Below, piece by piece: positions 5,896-14,256 of a stretch of 29,034 nt of DNA. The notes beneath the pieces were generated by a model. The model saw only the letters and a list, made by a program, of their open reading frames with translations, made no database searches and was not told the DNA's origin. Origin of the DNA: CAXQZU01 sp964228555 (GTDB lineage Bacteria > Planctomycetota > PLA2 > JAEUHO01); contig CAXQZU010000038.1 in NCBI GenBank assembly GCA_964228555.1, forward strand, positions 1 through 29,034. Direction: 5' to 3'. Both the position numbers and the translations under genes were made by a program. The stretch's first letter is position 1. Each line of letters opens with the position of its first letter.

Positions 5896-8800
5896 CGCCG
5901 CAAGCGGCGCATCACGCGCCCCCACGTGCCGGGCTGGTCGGGGTCGTAGTCGGCCATCTGCTGGGCATCGAACTGCAGCAGGGCCGCCGCGGCAGCCGAT
6001 CGCACGCTGCGCTGCGGGTCGTCGAGCCGCGCGATGGCCAGCGGGGCCAGCCGCTCGTCGCCGTCGGCGCCCACCGCCTCCAGCAGGGCCGCGCGCAGGG
6101 CCGCCTCGGGCGCGCCCGCCAGCGCCTCCAGGCGCTCCACGGGCAGCGTGCGCAGCAGGCGCAAGCGCCCCGCCTCCACCAGCGCCAGGGCCTGCGCCGC
6201 GCCCGGCTGCAGCGCCAGCGCCGGCAGCGCCGGGTGCCCCGCGCGCAGGCGCGCCTGCAGGGAGGCACGCAGCACGGCCGCCGCGGCGCCCTCGCCGGCC
6301 TCCATGCCGTCCAGCGCGGCGGCCAGCTCCATGCGCAGCCCCTCGGCATCCGCGCGTGCCAGCAGCGCGCGCGCCAGCCGCTCCACCTCCGCCACCACCG
6401 CAGGCGCCGCGCGCCGCGCGCCGTCCCAGGCCGCCAGCGGCTGGGCCAGCACGCCCACGCCGGGCGGCTCGCAGGCGGGCAGCGGGCCCAGCCATGAGGG
6501 CCACGGCGCACCGCCCTCGTCCCGAGCATGGGCTTCCATGCGCACGCGCAGGCTGCCGAGCTCCGCCCGCTCGGGGCCGGCAGGCAGGTCGCGTTCCGCC
6601 TGTGCCAGCACGGCGAGGGCGCGCGCGCAGCGCCCCAGTGCCAGCAGCGCCAGGGCGTGCGTCCCCGCGGCCGGCCCGCGCCGTGACCAGCCGCTGACCC
6701 CGTCGGCCAGCGCCTCGGCCGACGAGGCTTCGCGCAGCGCCTCCACCCGCAAGCGACGGGCGGCCTCCAGGCGGCCGGCCGAGGCCTCGACCCCGGCCTC
6801 GGAGAGGCGGCTGCGCACGCTGGCCTCCGCTGCCTCGCGCGCCGTGCGCGCACGCCTCCACACCAAGGCCTGGTCGCCCGGCAGGCGGTCCAGGGCCCGG
6901 GCATAGCGTTCGGCCGCCCGGCCCAGCAGCGTGACGCGCTCGGGCGAGGTGCCCTGCGGGACCAGGTGCTGGGCCAAGGCCTCCAGCCCGCGCCCCTCCA
7001 GCGCCAGCAGTCCGCCCTGGGCGCGCCGCGGCCAGTCCTCGGCACCCGCGCCCGCCCCGAACGGCGGCGCCGCGCCCGCCTGGCGCGCCTGGGCGAGGCG
7101 CAGCAGGAACGCCAGCGTGTCCGGCAGGTAGGAGGTGCTCACGCCGCGCGGCGTGGCGTGGAACTCCGGCCAGGGATCGCGGTCCGACACGCGGCGCCCG
7201 GAGAGCCCGGGCTCGGCGCCCGGCAGGGCCCGCAGCAGGCGCCCCTCCGCCACGCACGCCGCCTCCAGCGAGGAGAGGTCGGCAAAGCCCGCTCCGGAGA
7301 GGTGCGCGCGTGCCGCCTCGAAGCGCCGCGCCAGCTCCTCGCGTGACGGCGTCTGGGTCCCCTTGCGGCCCACCAGCGCCGTGCTCTGCTCGAAGAACCA
7401 GATGCTGCCCTCGGGGAACACCTCGAGGAAGGCCCGCAGCAGCGCCTCGTACAAGCCGACCCGCATGGCGTGCACGGGCACCCATTGGCACAGGACGCCA
7501 CCCTCGCGCAGGCGCTCGCGGGCCAGCGCATAGAAGTCGCGCGTGTAGAAGGGCAGCCCCGCCGGGCTGTAGGGCATCAGGGGCTCGAGCGTGATGAGGT
7601 CGAGGTCGCCGGCGTGCAGGGCCAGGACCTCGCGACCGTCGGCCACGTGCAGCGTGGTGCGCGCGTCGCGCAGCACGCCTCCATGCACATCCTCGAACCA
7701 CGGCGCCTGCGCCAGCACGGCGCGGCTCACCTCGGCCACCTCCAGGCGCCGCACGCCCGGGTGCTGGGCCACGGCCCCTGCGCTCGTGCCCGTGCCGAAA
7801 CAGATGACGAGCGCGTGCTCCTGGCGTGCGGCCAGCAGCGCCGGCAGGTGCCCCAGCAGCCGCATGTAGCGGTAGGCCGGGCCCGTGGCGGCCGCGGCGA
7901 AATCATCGGTGTAGAGGATGCGCTCGCCGTCGGGCAGCTCGACCACGCTCGCCGTGGTGAGCGCATCGCTGCGCGCATCCAGCAGGCGGCGCTCGGGCTT
8001 GCGGGCCAGCACGTGGCTGGCCGCCACCAGGCGTGCGTCGCCCAGCCATGCCTGAGCCGGCGGCGTGGCCAGCAGCCCCACCGCGCCCAGCGCGAGCAGC
8101 GCCGCCAGCGCCCTGCGCAGGCGCGAGCCTTGCCCCACCAGCAAGGCCAGCGCCAGCACCACCGGCAGCAGCAGCGAGGGCAGCACGCCCAGCCACGGCA
8201 CGGCCACGAACGTCGCCACCAGCGGCCCCACGAGGCTGCCCACGCTGTTGGCCAGGTAGGTGGATCCGACGGCCTGCGGCTCGCTGGCCCCGGCGGCTCG
8301 CACCAGGCGCACGCACAGCGGGAAGGTGGGCCCCAGCAGCAGGGCCGGCACGAGGAACAGCAGCGCCGAGCCCAGCCAGGCCAGCAGCGCATGCCCGCGC
8401 ACGAGGTCCCCGGGCGCGCTGGCACCGGCGTAGGCCCAGCCGCGCGCAGCCAGCAGCAGGCCCTCCATGCGCGGCACCAGCACGGCCACGGCCAGCAGCG
8501 ACCACGCCGCGAAGCCCGCCAGCAGCAGCGCCAGGGCACGCGCGGGCCGGGCACAGCGCGAGGCCCAGCCGCCCAGCAGCAGGCTGCCCGCGCCCAGCCC
8601 GAGGATGAAGGTTCCCAGCATGGCCGCGAACGACGCCGTGAAGCCCTCGACGAAGAAGGTGAGCACGCGGAAGCCCACCACCTCGAAGGAGAGGCCGACC
8701 GCGCCGCACGCCATGGCGGTGAGCAGGGCGCCTCGCGACGCCGCGCCGGGCACGACGTCCCGCGCCGGCCCGGGCGCCGTGCGGCCGCCCGGATCCGCAT

Positions 8801-9455
8801 GCCGGCGGCCGGCCAGCGCCGCGGCCAGGGCCACGAGGGCCCCGACTGCCGCGCTGGCCTGCAAGGTCCCGGGGATGCCCACGGCCTGCACCAGCACGAA
8901 GCCGCTGCCCCATGCACCCAGCACGGCCCCCAGCGTGTTGGTGCCGTAGAGCCATGCCACCGCGCCCTCGCCACGGCCCTGCGCGCGCGGCCAGGCCTGC
9001 ACCATGAAGGGCAGCGTGCCGCCCAGCAGGAAGGCCGCGGGCGCGACCACGACCAGCACCACCCCGGCGCGGACCAGCCAGCGCAGGGGCTCCGCGGCCC
9101 CGGCGCAGGAGGCCAGCGCCAGCGGCTCGAGCACGGCAAGCCACGCCATGGCCAGCGCCGCCCAGATCGCAGCCCCGGCCTCCAGCCCGGCGTAGGCCAG
9201 CAGGGGCCGGGCGCTGCGGCCGGCGCGCGCGCCCGCCCAGCGGGCGCCCAGGCCCAGTGCGCCCACGAAGATGCCCAGCACGAGGCTGTGGCCGGCCGGG
9301 GTGCTGCCCACGACGCGAGCCAGCAGGCGGGCCCAGGCCACCTCGTAGGCAAGGCCCACGGCCCCCGAGGCAAGGAACAGCGCCAGCAGCAGCAGGCGCC
9401 GTCGGCCGGTCGCGGCCGGGGCAGCGGGGGGCGACGGGGCGGTGGGATCGCTCAC
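5892..9455 (-). CDS. Giant fused MFS/spermidine-synthase-like membrane protein with C-terminal helical repeats
   Basis: About 1187 residues. Residues about 15-480 hold many hydrophobic helices in two homologous halves: LASGAVGLAYEVAWARLL and GAVGLSFEVVGFRVLTFF, both typical of fused MFS/spermidine-synthase proteins. Residues about 490-700 are a spermidine-synthase-like Rossmann domain: VICFGTGTSAGAV replaces the usual GGGxG loop, followed by VADGREVL, LEPLMPYSPAGLPFYTRDFY and GGVLCQWVP. The canonical Asp residues of aminopropyltransferases are not evident, so it probably does not make spermidine. The last ~450 residues are Ala/Leu/Arg-rich TPR-like helices ending in a HEAT-like unit (LDDPQRSVRSAAAAALLQFD, about 1130). 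GTG 9455 is preferred: the ATG at 9497 would lie upstream of a TAGGGT (-10-like) at 9475-9480. Function is unknown. It shares CTAG with pntB at the 3' end. Confidence 0.8.
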   Translation of the reverse strand: MSDPTAPSPPAAPAATGRRRLLLLALFLASGAVGLAYEVAWARLLARVVGSTPAGHSLVLGIFVGALGLGARWAGARAGRSARPLLAYAGLEAGAAIWAALAMAWLAVLEPLALASCAGAAEPLRWLVRAGVVLVVVAPAAFLLGGTLPFMVQAWPRAQGRGEGAVAWLYGTNTLGAVLGAWGSGFVLVQAVGIPGTLQASAAVGALVALAAALAGRRHADPGGRTAPGPARDVVPGAASRGALLTAMACGAVGLSFEVVGFRVLTFFVEGFTASFAAMLGTFILGLGAGSLLLGGWASRCARPARALALLLAGFAAWSLLAVAVLVPRMEGLLLAARGWAYAGASAPGDLVRGHALLAWLGSALLFLVPALLLGPTFPLCVRLVRAAGASEPQAVGSTYLANSVGSLVGPLVATFVAVPWLGVLPSLLLPVVLALALLVGQGSRLRRALAALLALGAVGLLATPPAQAWLGDARLVAASHVLARKPERRLLDARSDALTTASVVELPDGERILYTDDFAAAATGPAYRYMRLLGHLPALLAARQEHALVICFGTGTSAGAVAQHPGVRRLEVAEVSRAVLAQAPWFEDVHGGVLRDARTTLHVADGREVLALHAGDLDLITLEPLMPYSPAGLPFYTRDFYALARERLREGGVLCQWVPVHAMRVGLYEALLRAFLEVFPEGSIWFFEQSTALVGRKGTQTPSREELARRFEAARAHLSGAGFADLSSLEAACVAEGRLLRALPGAEPGLSGRRVSDRDPWPEFHATPRGVSTSYLPDTLAFLLRLAQARQAGAAPPFGAGAGAEDWPRRAQGGLLALEGRGLEALAQHLVPQGTSPERVTLLGRAAERYARALDRLPGDQALVWRRARTAREAAEASVRSRLSEAGVEASAGRLEAARRLRVEALREASSAEALADGVSGWSRRGPAAGTHALALLALGRCARALAVLAQAERDLPAGPERAELGSLRVRMEAHARDEGGAPWPSWLGPLPACEPPGVGVLAQPLAAWDGARRAAPAVVAEVERLARALLARADAEGLRMELAAALDGMEAGEGAAAAVLRASLQARLRAGHPALPALALQPGAAQALALVEAGRLRLLRTLPVERLEALAGAPEAALRAALLEAVGADGDERLAPLAIARLDDPQRSVRSAAAAALLQFDAQQMADYDPDQPGTWGRVMRRLRR
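5895..5910. terminator. Short GC hairpin at the pntB / convergent gene boundary
   Basis: GCGCCGC (5895-5901) pairs with GCGGCGC (5904-5910), effectively six base pairs around a CAAG loop, directly after the pntB stop. It overlaps the last codons of the convergent gene and has no U-run. It may act as a bidirectional terminator or simply reflect Arg codons. Confidence 0.3.
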
Positions 9456-9573
9456 GCGGCGGGGCTCGGGACCCACCCTAGCAGCACGGCGCGGCACACG
9501 GACGCGTCACGCGCGCATGGCGCCCATGTCCTGCGCAGCACATGCGCCCTGCGACGGCCAAGGCCAGCCGCAT

Positions 9574-9595
9574 CCCGCCAACGGCCTGCGGCGGG
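9574..9595 (-). terminator. Hairpin downstream of rpsU
   Basis: CCCGCC (9574-9579) pairs with GGCGGG (9590-9595) around a ten-base loop, about 20 bases past the rpsU stop and before the start of the downstream gene. There is no U-run. It is a weak candidate terminator or attenuator. Confidence 0.28.
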
Positions 9596-9613
9596 CTCGG
9601 GCCCCGCTCGGCC

Positions 9614-9823
9614 CTACGAACCCATCAGCTCCGCGGCCTTCTGGGCCAGGCGGATCGTCTTCAGGCGCTCACGGTCCTTGCGACGGCGGCGCTCGCTGGG
9701 CTTCTCGAAGTGCATGTGGCGCTTCTGCTCGCGCGTGATGCCCTCGTTGTTGCAGATCTTGCGCAGACGGCGCAGGGTCTTCTCGAGGGGCTCGTTGGCC
9801 TTGGCCTGGACTCGGACCGCCAT
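9614..9823 (-). CDS. rpsU: 30S ribosomal protein bS21
   Basis: A 69-residue, very basic protein typical of bS21, a late-assembling small-subunit protein near the mRNA exit and anti-Shine-Dalgarno region. It reads MAVRVQAKANEPLEKTLRRL, with the conserved LRRLRKICNNEGI segment and the Arg/Lys-rich helix KPSERRRRKDRERLK. Start ATG 9823 has a GGAGG (9828-9832 on the complementary strand) at a close spacing. A promoter with TTGACC and TACCCT lies 45-75 bases upstream. It is transcribed away from gspD, and the 331-base gap 9824-10154 is shared with the gspD leader. The stop is TAG but not within CTAG, unlike most genes here. Confidence 0.97.
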   Translation of the reverse strand: MAVRVQAKANEPLEKTLRRLRKICNNEGITREQKRHMHFEKPSERRRRKDRERLKTIRLAQKAAELMGS

Positions 9824-9869
9824 GCATCCTCCGCGGGCTCGCTGCCCGCATATTCGGGGTGAAGGGGGA

Positions 9870-9897
9870 AGGGTAGGCCTCCGCACCGGGGGGTCAA
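9870..9897 (-). promoter_or_regulatory. Sigma70-type promoter of rpsU
   Basis: On the minus strand, TTGACC (9897-9892) and TACCCT (9875-9870) are separated by 16 bases. A start about seven bases further gives a leader of roughly 40 bases containing the GGAGG of rpsU. The -35 matches the consensus in five of six positions. Confidence 0.62.
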
Positions 9898-10015
9898 GCC
9901 GGGCCCGGGAGGATGGGCCCGTCCCGCCCGCGGTCCTCGCGCGCCGCAAGGCCCCGGCGGGCTGCGGCAGGCGGGCCCGAGCCCGCGGCCCGGGACGGAG
10001 GCGGGCTCCCGGCGC

Positions 10016-10052
10016 GTCCAAGGCCGGTTCCGGCCGCCACCCGACCTTGGAC
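10016..10052. promoter_or_regulatory. Inverted repeat (operator-like) overlapping the gspD -35
   Basis: GTCCAAGG (10016-10023) and CCTTGGAC (10045-10052) form a perfect eight-base inverted repeat. Between them is a second perfect repeat, GGCCGG-TT-CCGGCC (10022-10035). The right arm contains TTGGAC, the best -35 candidate for gspD. The arrangement suggests a dimeric regulator site controlling the secretion operon; no regulator can be named. Confidence 0.45.
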
Positions 10053-10076
10053 AAGCCCGCCCGGTGGGGCGAGACT
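10047..10076 (+). promoter_or_regulatory. Putative promoter of the gsp operon
   Basis: TTGGAC (10047-10052) and GAGACT (10071-10076) are 18 bases apart. The match is modest. The start would fall near 10083, giving a leader of about 70 bases that includes the hairpin at 10100-10117. Confidence 0.35.
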
Positions 10077-10099
10077 CTGGGACTTCGGGCCGGGAGCCG

Positions 10100-10117
10100 G
10101 CCGTCAGCGATGACGGC
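10100..10117 (+). promoter_or_regulatory. GNRA-tetraloop hairpin in the gspD leader
   Basis: GCCGTCA (10100-10106) and TGACGGC (10111-10117) form a perfect seven-base-pair stem closed by GCGA, a GNRA tetraloop. It lies 37 bases upstream of the gspD ATG, within the predicted leader. It could stabilise the mRNA or affect translation. It does not overlap the ribosome-binding site. Confidence 0.45.
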
Positions 10118-10154
10118 GGCGCCCCGAGGTGCCCGGAAGGAAGGACGGGCTCGC

Positions 10155-12530
10155 ATGCGATCGCTGGCACGCACCGTGGGCGGCCTCCTGGCCGTGGCCC
10201 TGGCCTTGGCCGTGTTCCTCGCCCCGCCCAGCCTTCCGGGCGGCCCGGGCACGCCCGCGTGGGCCGAGGACGACCTCGCGGTCATCGCGCTCACCGACGA
10301 GGTGACCATCGAGGACTTCCTGCGCAACGTCGGCCAGGCCGCGCCGGGCCGGGCGCCCATCGTGTGGGACCCCACCAACAAGACCATCAAGGACAAGAAG
10401 ATCCTGGGCTCGGTGAACCTGCAGGCTCCGCCCGAACGCATCTTCGAGATCGTCCGCGCGCTGCTCACCTTCTACGAGCTGGCCATGGTGCCGGTGGGCC
10501 CGGCCGGCTACGAGGTGAACCTCGTGCTCGACGCACGCCAGCAGGGCATCATCCTCAAGCTCAAGCCGCGCACCATCGAGCTCAACGACTCCAACCTGGC
10601 CGAGTACGAGAACCAGGACGGCCTCTTCGTCTCGGCCAACATCCGCGTCGAGAAGATGAACAACCTGCGCGACGCCCGGCAGGCCCTGTCGCGCATCGTC
10701 ACGCCCCAGAACATCGGCAACGTGACGGAGGTCCCGGCCAGCCGCTCCTTCGTCGTGACCGACTTCGCGCCCAACGTGGTGAGCATCTACCGCCTGCTGC
10801 GGCAGCTGGACGTGCAGCCTGCCGGGAAGGTCGTGACCTCGGAGTACGTGCAGGTGGTGCACGCGAGCGTGGACGAGATCGAGCCCATCCTCACGGACCT
10901 CTTCACGGGCCGCGAGCGGCTCTCCGTGGGCCGGCCCCAGCAGCAGCAGCCGCAGGGCGGCGCCAGCAGCGATGTCGAGGAGGACCCGGAACCGCGCATC
11001 ATCTCCGACGTGCGCACCAACCAGCTGCTCATCTACGGCATCCAGGACGACATCCGCGAGATCAAGGAGGTCATCGCGCGGCTCGACGTGCCCATCGCGA
11101 TCACCAGCAGCCTCGTGAACGTGATCCCGCTGAAGAACCTGGATGCCGAGGAGACGGCCGAGGTGCTGCAGTCGCTGATCGACGTGTCCTCCATCTTCGG
11201 CAACGGTGGCGGCGGCCTGTCCACCTCGCGACCGGGCACGTCCGGCGGCACCAACCGCCCCGCATCGACGCGGCCCGCGGGCACCGAGCTGAGTCCCGAC
11301 CAGGAGGAGAAGCCTGCGGTCGTGGCCGACGTGAAGAGCAACAGCCTCATCATCGCGGCCAGCAAGCGCCAGTTCACCGAGCTCAAGCGCGTGATCGACC
11401 TCATCGACGTGAAGAAGTCGCAGGTGCTCATCGAGGCGGCGCTCATCGAGCTGACGCTGGATGACTCGTTCAGGCTGTCGCTGGAGCTGGGCCTGGCCGA
11501 CGACAACGGCCTGGTCAACGACGCCATCAGCGGCTTCGGCTTCTCGCAGTTCGGGCAGACCATGTTCACGGACAAGGATGGCGACACCTACAACACCGAC
11601 CGCATCCCCCCCTTCGTGGACAGCGCCGACAACGCGGCGCCCACCGGCCTCGTGGGCGGCATCTTCGCGATGGGCCAGGTGCCGCTGATCTTCAACATCG
11701 TCAACTCCATCACGCGCAGCCGCATCCTCCAGCTGCCCAGCCTGGTCACGGCCGACAACGAGGAAGCCACGATCGAGGTGAAGGACGAGCAGCCCACGAC
11801 GACGAGCACCACCACGAGCGGTGGCAACGTCAATGGCGGCTTCGGCGGCTTCGAGGAGGCAGGCACCACCCTGTCCATCTCCCCGCAGATCGCGGACAAC
11901 AAGTACCTGCTGCTCAACATCCGCATGGAAGTCAGCGCGTTCAACGGGCAGGCCCGCACGCTGGGCAACGGCACGGTGCTGCCGCCCGAGCGCATCACGC
12001 GCAAGCTCCAGACCTCCGTCACGGTGCCGGACCGCCACACGGTGGTGCTGGGCGGCCTGATGGGCCAGAACGAGCGCAGCTCGGTGGACAAGATCCCGTG
12101 GATCGCGGACATCCCGGTGCTGGGCCACCTGTTCAAGAGCACGAGCACCGGCAATCGCCAGACCAGCCTGTTCCTCTTCGTGACCCCCACCATCATGGCC
12201 GAGCCCGATGCCTTCGGGATCCTCGACCGCGAGACGCTCAAGCGCAAGCAGAAGGCCGACGAGCTGATCGGCGTCACGGAGATCTACAACGCCCAGTTCC
12301 GCGGCGGCGACGTGCAGGACCCGGCCACGGGCGAGAGCCCCGAGTGCCCGCCCGTGGGCGCCGTGCGCGGCTCGGGCTCGTCCAGCGATGCCCTCGAGCG
12401 CTCGGGCGCCCTTGAGGCCTCGCGCTTCCTGGGCGTGTCGCGTGACCGCCTGCCGGCCGAGGCGGCCTACCGTCGCGCCAGCCTGCGCCGCAGCGCGCAG
12501 GATGCGCCGGCGGCGGCCCCGGTGCGCTAG
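10155..12530 (+). CDS. gspD: Type II secretion system secretin GspD
   Basis: A 791-residue outer-membrane secretin forming the exit pore of the type II system. A signal peptide occupies about residues 1-37 (basic start, long hydrophobic core, predicted cleavage after AWA). The N0 domain (VTIEDFLRNVGQ) and N1-N3 KH-like repeats follow, for example VVHASVDEIEPILTDLF and NVIPLKNLDAEETAEVLQSL. Low-complexity linkers are seen: a QQQQ run at about 264 and a Gly/Ser/Thr stretch at about 350-380. The secretin core runs from about 470, with the conserved end VTVPDRHTVVLGGLMG, then IPVLGHLF and LFLFVTPTIM. The C-terminal ~100 residues are a polar extension, possibly pilotin-binding. ATG 10155 places the signal peptide correctly; an upstream ATG at 10110 is in frame but less fitting. 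First gene of the operon, 10 bases before gspE. Confidence 0.95.
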   Translation: MRSLARTVGGLLAVALALAVFLAPPSLPGGPGTPAWAEDDLAVIALTDEVTIEDFLRNVGQAAPGRAPIVWDPTNKTIKDKKILGSVNLQAPPERIFEIVRALLTFYELAMVPVGPAGYEVNLVLDARQQGIILKLKPRTIELNDSNLAEYENQDGLFVSANIRVEKMNNLRDARQALSRIVTPQNIGNVTEVPASRSFVVTDFAPNVVSIYRLLRQLDVQPAGKVVTSEYVQVVHASVDEIEPILTDLFTGRERLSVGRPQQQQPQGGASSDVEEDPEPRIISDVRTNQLLIYGIQDDIREIKEVIARLDVPIAITSSLVNVIPLKNLDAEETAEVLQSLIDVSSIFGNGGGGLSTSRPGTSGGTNRPASTRPAGTELSPDQEEKPAVVADVKSNSLIIAASKRQFTELKRVIDLIDVKKSQVLIEAALIELTLDDSFRLSLELGLADDNGLVNDAISGFGFSQFGQTMFTDKDGDTYNTDRIPPFVDSADNAAPTGLVGGIFAMGQVPLIFNIVNSITRSRILQLPSLVTADNEEATIEVKDEQPTTTSTTTSGGNVNGGFGGFEEAGTTLSISPQIADNKYLLLNIRMEVSAFNGQARTLGNGTVLPPERITRKLQTSVTVPDRHTVVLGGLMGQNERSSVDKIPWIADIPVLGHLFKSTSTGNRQTSLFLFVTPTIMAEPDAFGILDRETLKRKQKADELIGVTEIYNAQFRGGDVQDPATGESPECPPVGAVRGSGSSSDALERSGALEASRFLGVSRDRLPAEAAYRRASLRRSAQDAPAAAPVR

Positions 12531-12540
12531 CGGGGCGCGC

Positions 12541-14250
12541 GTGGAGAACCCCCTCGTCCGCACGCTGCGCGAGCAGAAGCTGCTCAGCGACGAGCAGGTG
12601 GCGCAGGCCGTGGCGGCCGAGCGCGAGACCGGCTGGCCGCTCGACAAGGTCCTGCTCTCGCGTGGCATGCTCAGCGAGCACGACCTGCTCAAGGCGCTCA
12701 GCCACGGCCTGGCGCTGCCCTACTGGGAGACGCTGGCCCAGGTGAAGGTCCCCGACTCCTTCGTCCAGAAGGTGCCGGTGCACTTCGCGCGCAACTACTA
12801 CCTCGTGGGGCTCGAGGAATCGCAGGGCACGATGCGCGTGGCCACGGCCTCGCCCTTCGACGCCTACCCGATGGACGACCTGGCCGCGATGCTGGGCATG
12901 GAGCTGGAGCCGGTGCTCGCGCCGCGCACCGAGATCACCAGCCTCATCAACAAGGCCTACAAGAACAAGCAGGACATCGTCGAGGAGTCGGTCGGCGAGA
13001 TGGAGGATGCCGACCTCGAGACGCTGGCCGAGGGCCTGGGCGGCGGCGAGGACATCCTCGATGTCGCCAACAAGGCGCCCATCATCAAGCTGGTGAACAT
13101 GCTGTTCTTCCAGGCGCTGAAGATGCGCGCCTCGGACATCCACCTGCAGCCCTTCGAGGACCGCCTGCAGGTGCGCTACCGCATCGACGGCATCCTCTAC
13201 GACATGGAGGCGATCCCCAAGAAGCTGCAGGACGCCGTCACCTCGCGCATCAAGGTGCAGGGCAAGCTCGACATCGCCGAGCGCCGCCTGCCGCAGGACG
13301 GCCGCAGCAGCCTCAAGCTGGGCGACGCCGAGGTGGACGTGCGCATCAGCATCGTGCCCACCAACTACGGCGAGCGCGTCGTGATGCGCCTGCTGGACAA
13401 GTCGGCACGCCAGTACAAGCTCGAGCAGATCGGCCTGCTGGACGAGAACCTGGCCATCCTGGACCGGTTCATCCACTACAACCACGGCATCATCTTCGTC
13501 TCGGGCCCCACGGGCTCGGGCAAGACGACCACGCTCTACTCCTCGCTCACCCGCATCAACAGCACCCAGCTGAACGTGATGACCATCGAGGACCCGATCG
13601 AGTACCACCTCGGCGGCATCTCGCAGATCCAGGTGAACGAGAAGAAGGGCCTGACCTTCGCCGCGGGCCTGCGCAGCCTGCTGCGCCAGGACCCGGACAT
13701 CATGATGGTGGGCGAGGTGCGCGACGTGGAGACGGCGCGCATCGCCATCCAGGCCGCCCAGACCGGCCACTTGGTGTTCAGCACCATCCACACCAACGAC
13801 GCCCCCACGGTGGCCACCCGCCTGCTGGACATCGGCATCGAGCCCTACCTCGTGGCCTCGTCCGTGCTGCTGTGCATCGCCCAGCGCCTCGTGCGCCAGA
13901 TCTGCAAGGACTGCCACGAGACCTACGTGCCCGACGAGAGCGACGTGTTCAAGCTCAAGCAGCTGTCGCTCACGCCGGACATGCTCGACCAGGGCAAGCT
14001 GGCCCGTGGCCGGGGCTGCGGCTCCTGCTTCGGCAGCGGCTACGTGGACCGCACGGGCATCTACGAGCTGCTCGTGATCGACGACCAGATCCGCGAGCTG
14101 ATCGTGGAGCGGGCCAGCGCCAGCAAGATCAAGCGCGAGGCGCTCACGCGCGGCTTCCGCACGCTGCGCATGGACGGGGCCCTCAAGGTGCAGCGCCACA
14201 TGACCACGCTCGACGAGGTGCTGCGCGTCACGCAGCTGGACGTGGTCTAG
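12541..14250 (+). CDS. gspE: Type II secretion ATPase GspE
   Basis: A 569-residue cytoplasmic hexameric ATPase that drives pseudopilus assembly. The N-terminal N1E/MshEN-like domain (about 1-150) contains LLSDEQVAQAV and a second unit. The catalytic part has Walker A GPTGSGKTT (residues 322-330), the Asp box TIEDPIEY, Walker B DIMMVGEVRD and the His box STIHTNDAPTVATRLLD. A tetracysteine zinc site follows, with Cys455, Cys458, Cys493 and Cys496, typical of GspE/PilB. The GTG at 12541 gives the usual N-terminus and follows the gspD stop by ten bases. No good Shine-Dalgarno is seen, suggesting coupling to gspD. The stop is TAG within CTAG. Confidence 0.96.
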   Translation: MENPLVRTLREQKLLSDEQVAQAVAAERETGWPLDKVLLSRGMLSEHDLLKALSHGLALPYWETLAQVKVPDSFVQKVPVHFARNYYLVGLEESQGTMRVATASPFDAYPMDDLAAMLGMELEPVLAPRTEITSLINKAYKNKQDIVEESVGEMEDADLETLAEGLGGGEDILDVANKAPIIKLVNMLFFQALKMRASDIHLQPFEDRLQVRYRIDGILYDMEAIPKKLQDAVTSRIKVQGKLDIAERRLPQDGRSSLKLGDAEVDVRISIVPTNYGERVVMRLLDKSARQYKLEQIGLLDENLAILDRFIHYNHGIIFVSGPTGSGKTTTLYSSLTRINSTQLNVMTIEDPIEYHLGGISQIQVNEKKGLTFAAGLRSLLRQDPDIMMVGEVRDVETARIAIQAAQTGHLVFSTIHTNDAPTVATRLLDIGIEPYLVASSVLLCIAQRLVRQICKDCHETYVPDESDVFKLKQLSLTPDMLDQGKLARGRGCGSCFGSGYVDRTGIYELLVIDDQIRELIVERASASKIKREALTRGFRTLRMDGALKVQRHMTTLDEVLRVTQLDVV

Positions 14251-14256
14251 CGCCCC

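Noticed and set aside
5895..5910. Strong intrinsic terminator between pntB and the convergent gene
   Set aside because: The stem is only six or seven base pairs, has no U-run and overlaps Arg codons; kept only as a weak candidate.
4069..7701. A 1210-codon open frame on the minus strand covering the pnt genes and part of the giant membrane gene
   Set aside because: It lies antisense or out of frame to genes with clear family motifs, its translation is Ala/Arg/Gly-rich without domains, and long open shadow frames are expected at this GC content.
9498..9503. A -35 element for the giant membrane gene upstream of TAGGGT (9475-9480)
   Set aside because: No hexamer resembling TTGACA occurs 16-18 bases upstream, so only the -10-like motif was mentioned.
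7470..10154. A long plus-strand open frame running into gspD from inside the opposite-strand membrane gene
   Set aside because: The upstream part is the antisense of a real gene and is His/Gln/Arg-rich. The GspD signal peptide fixes the true start at 10155.
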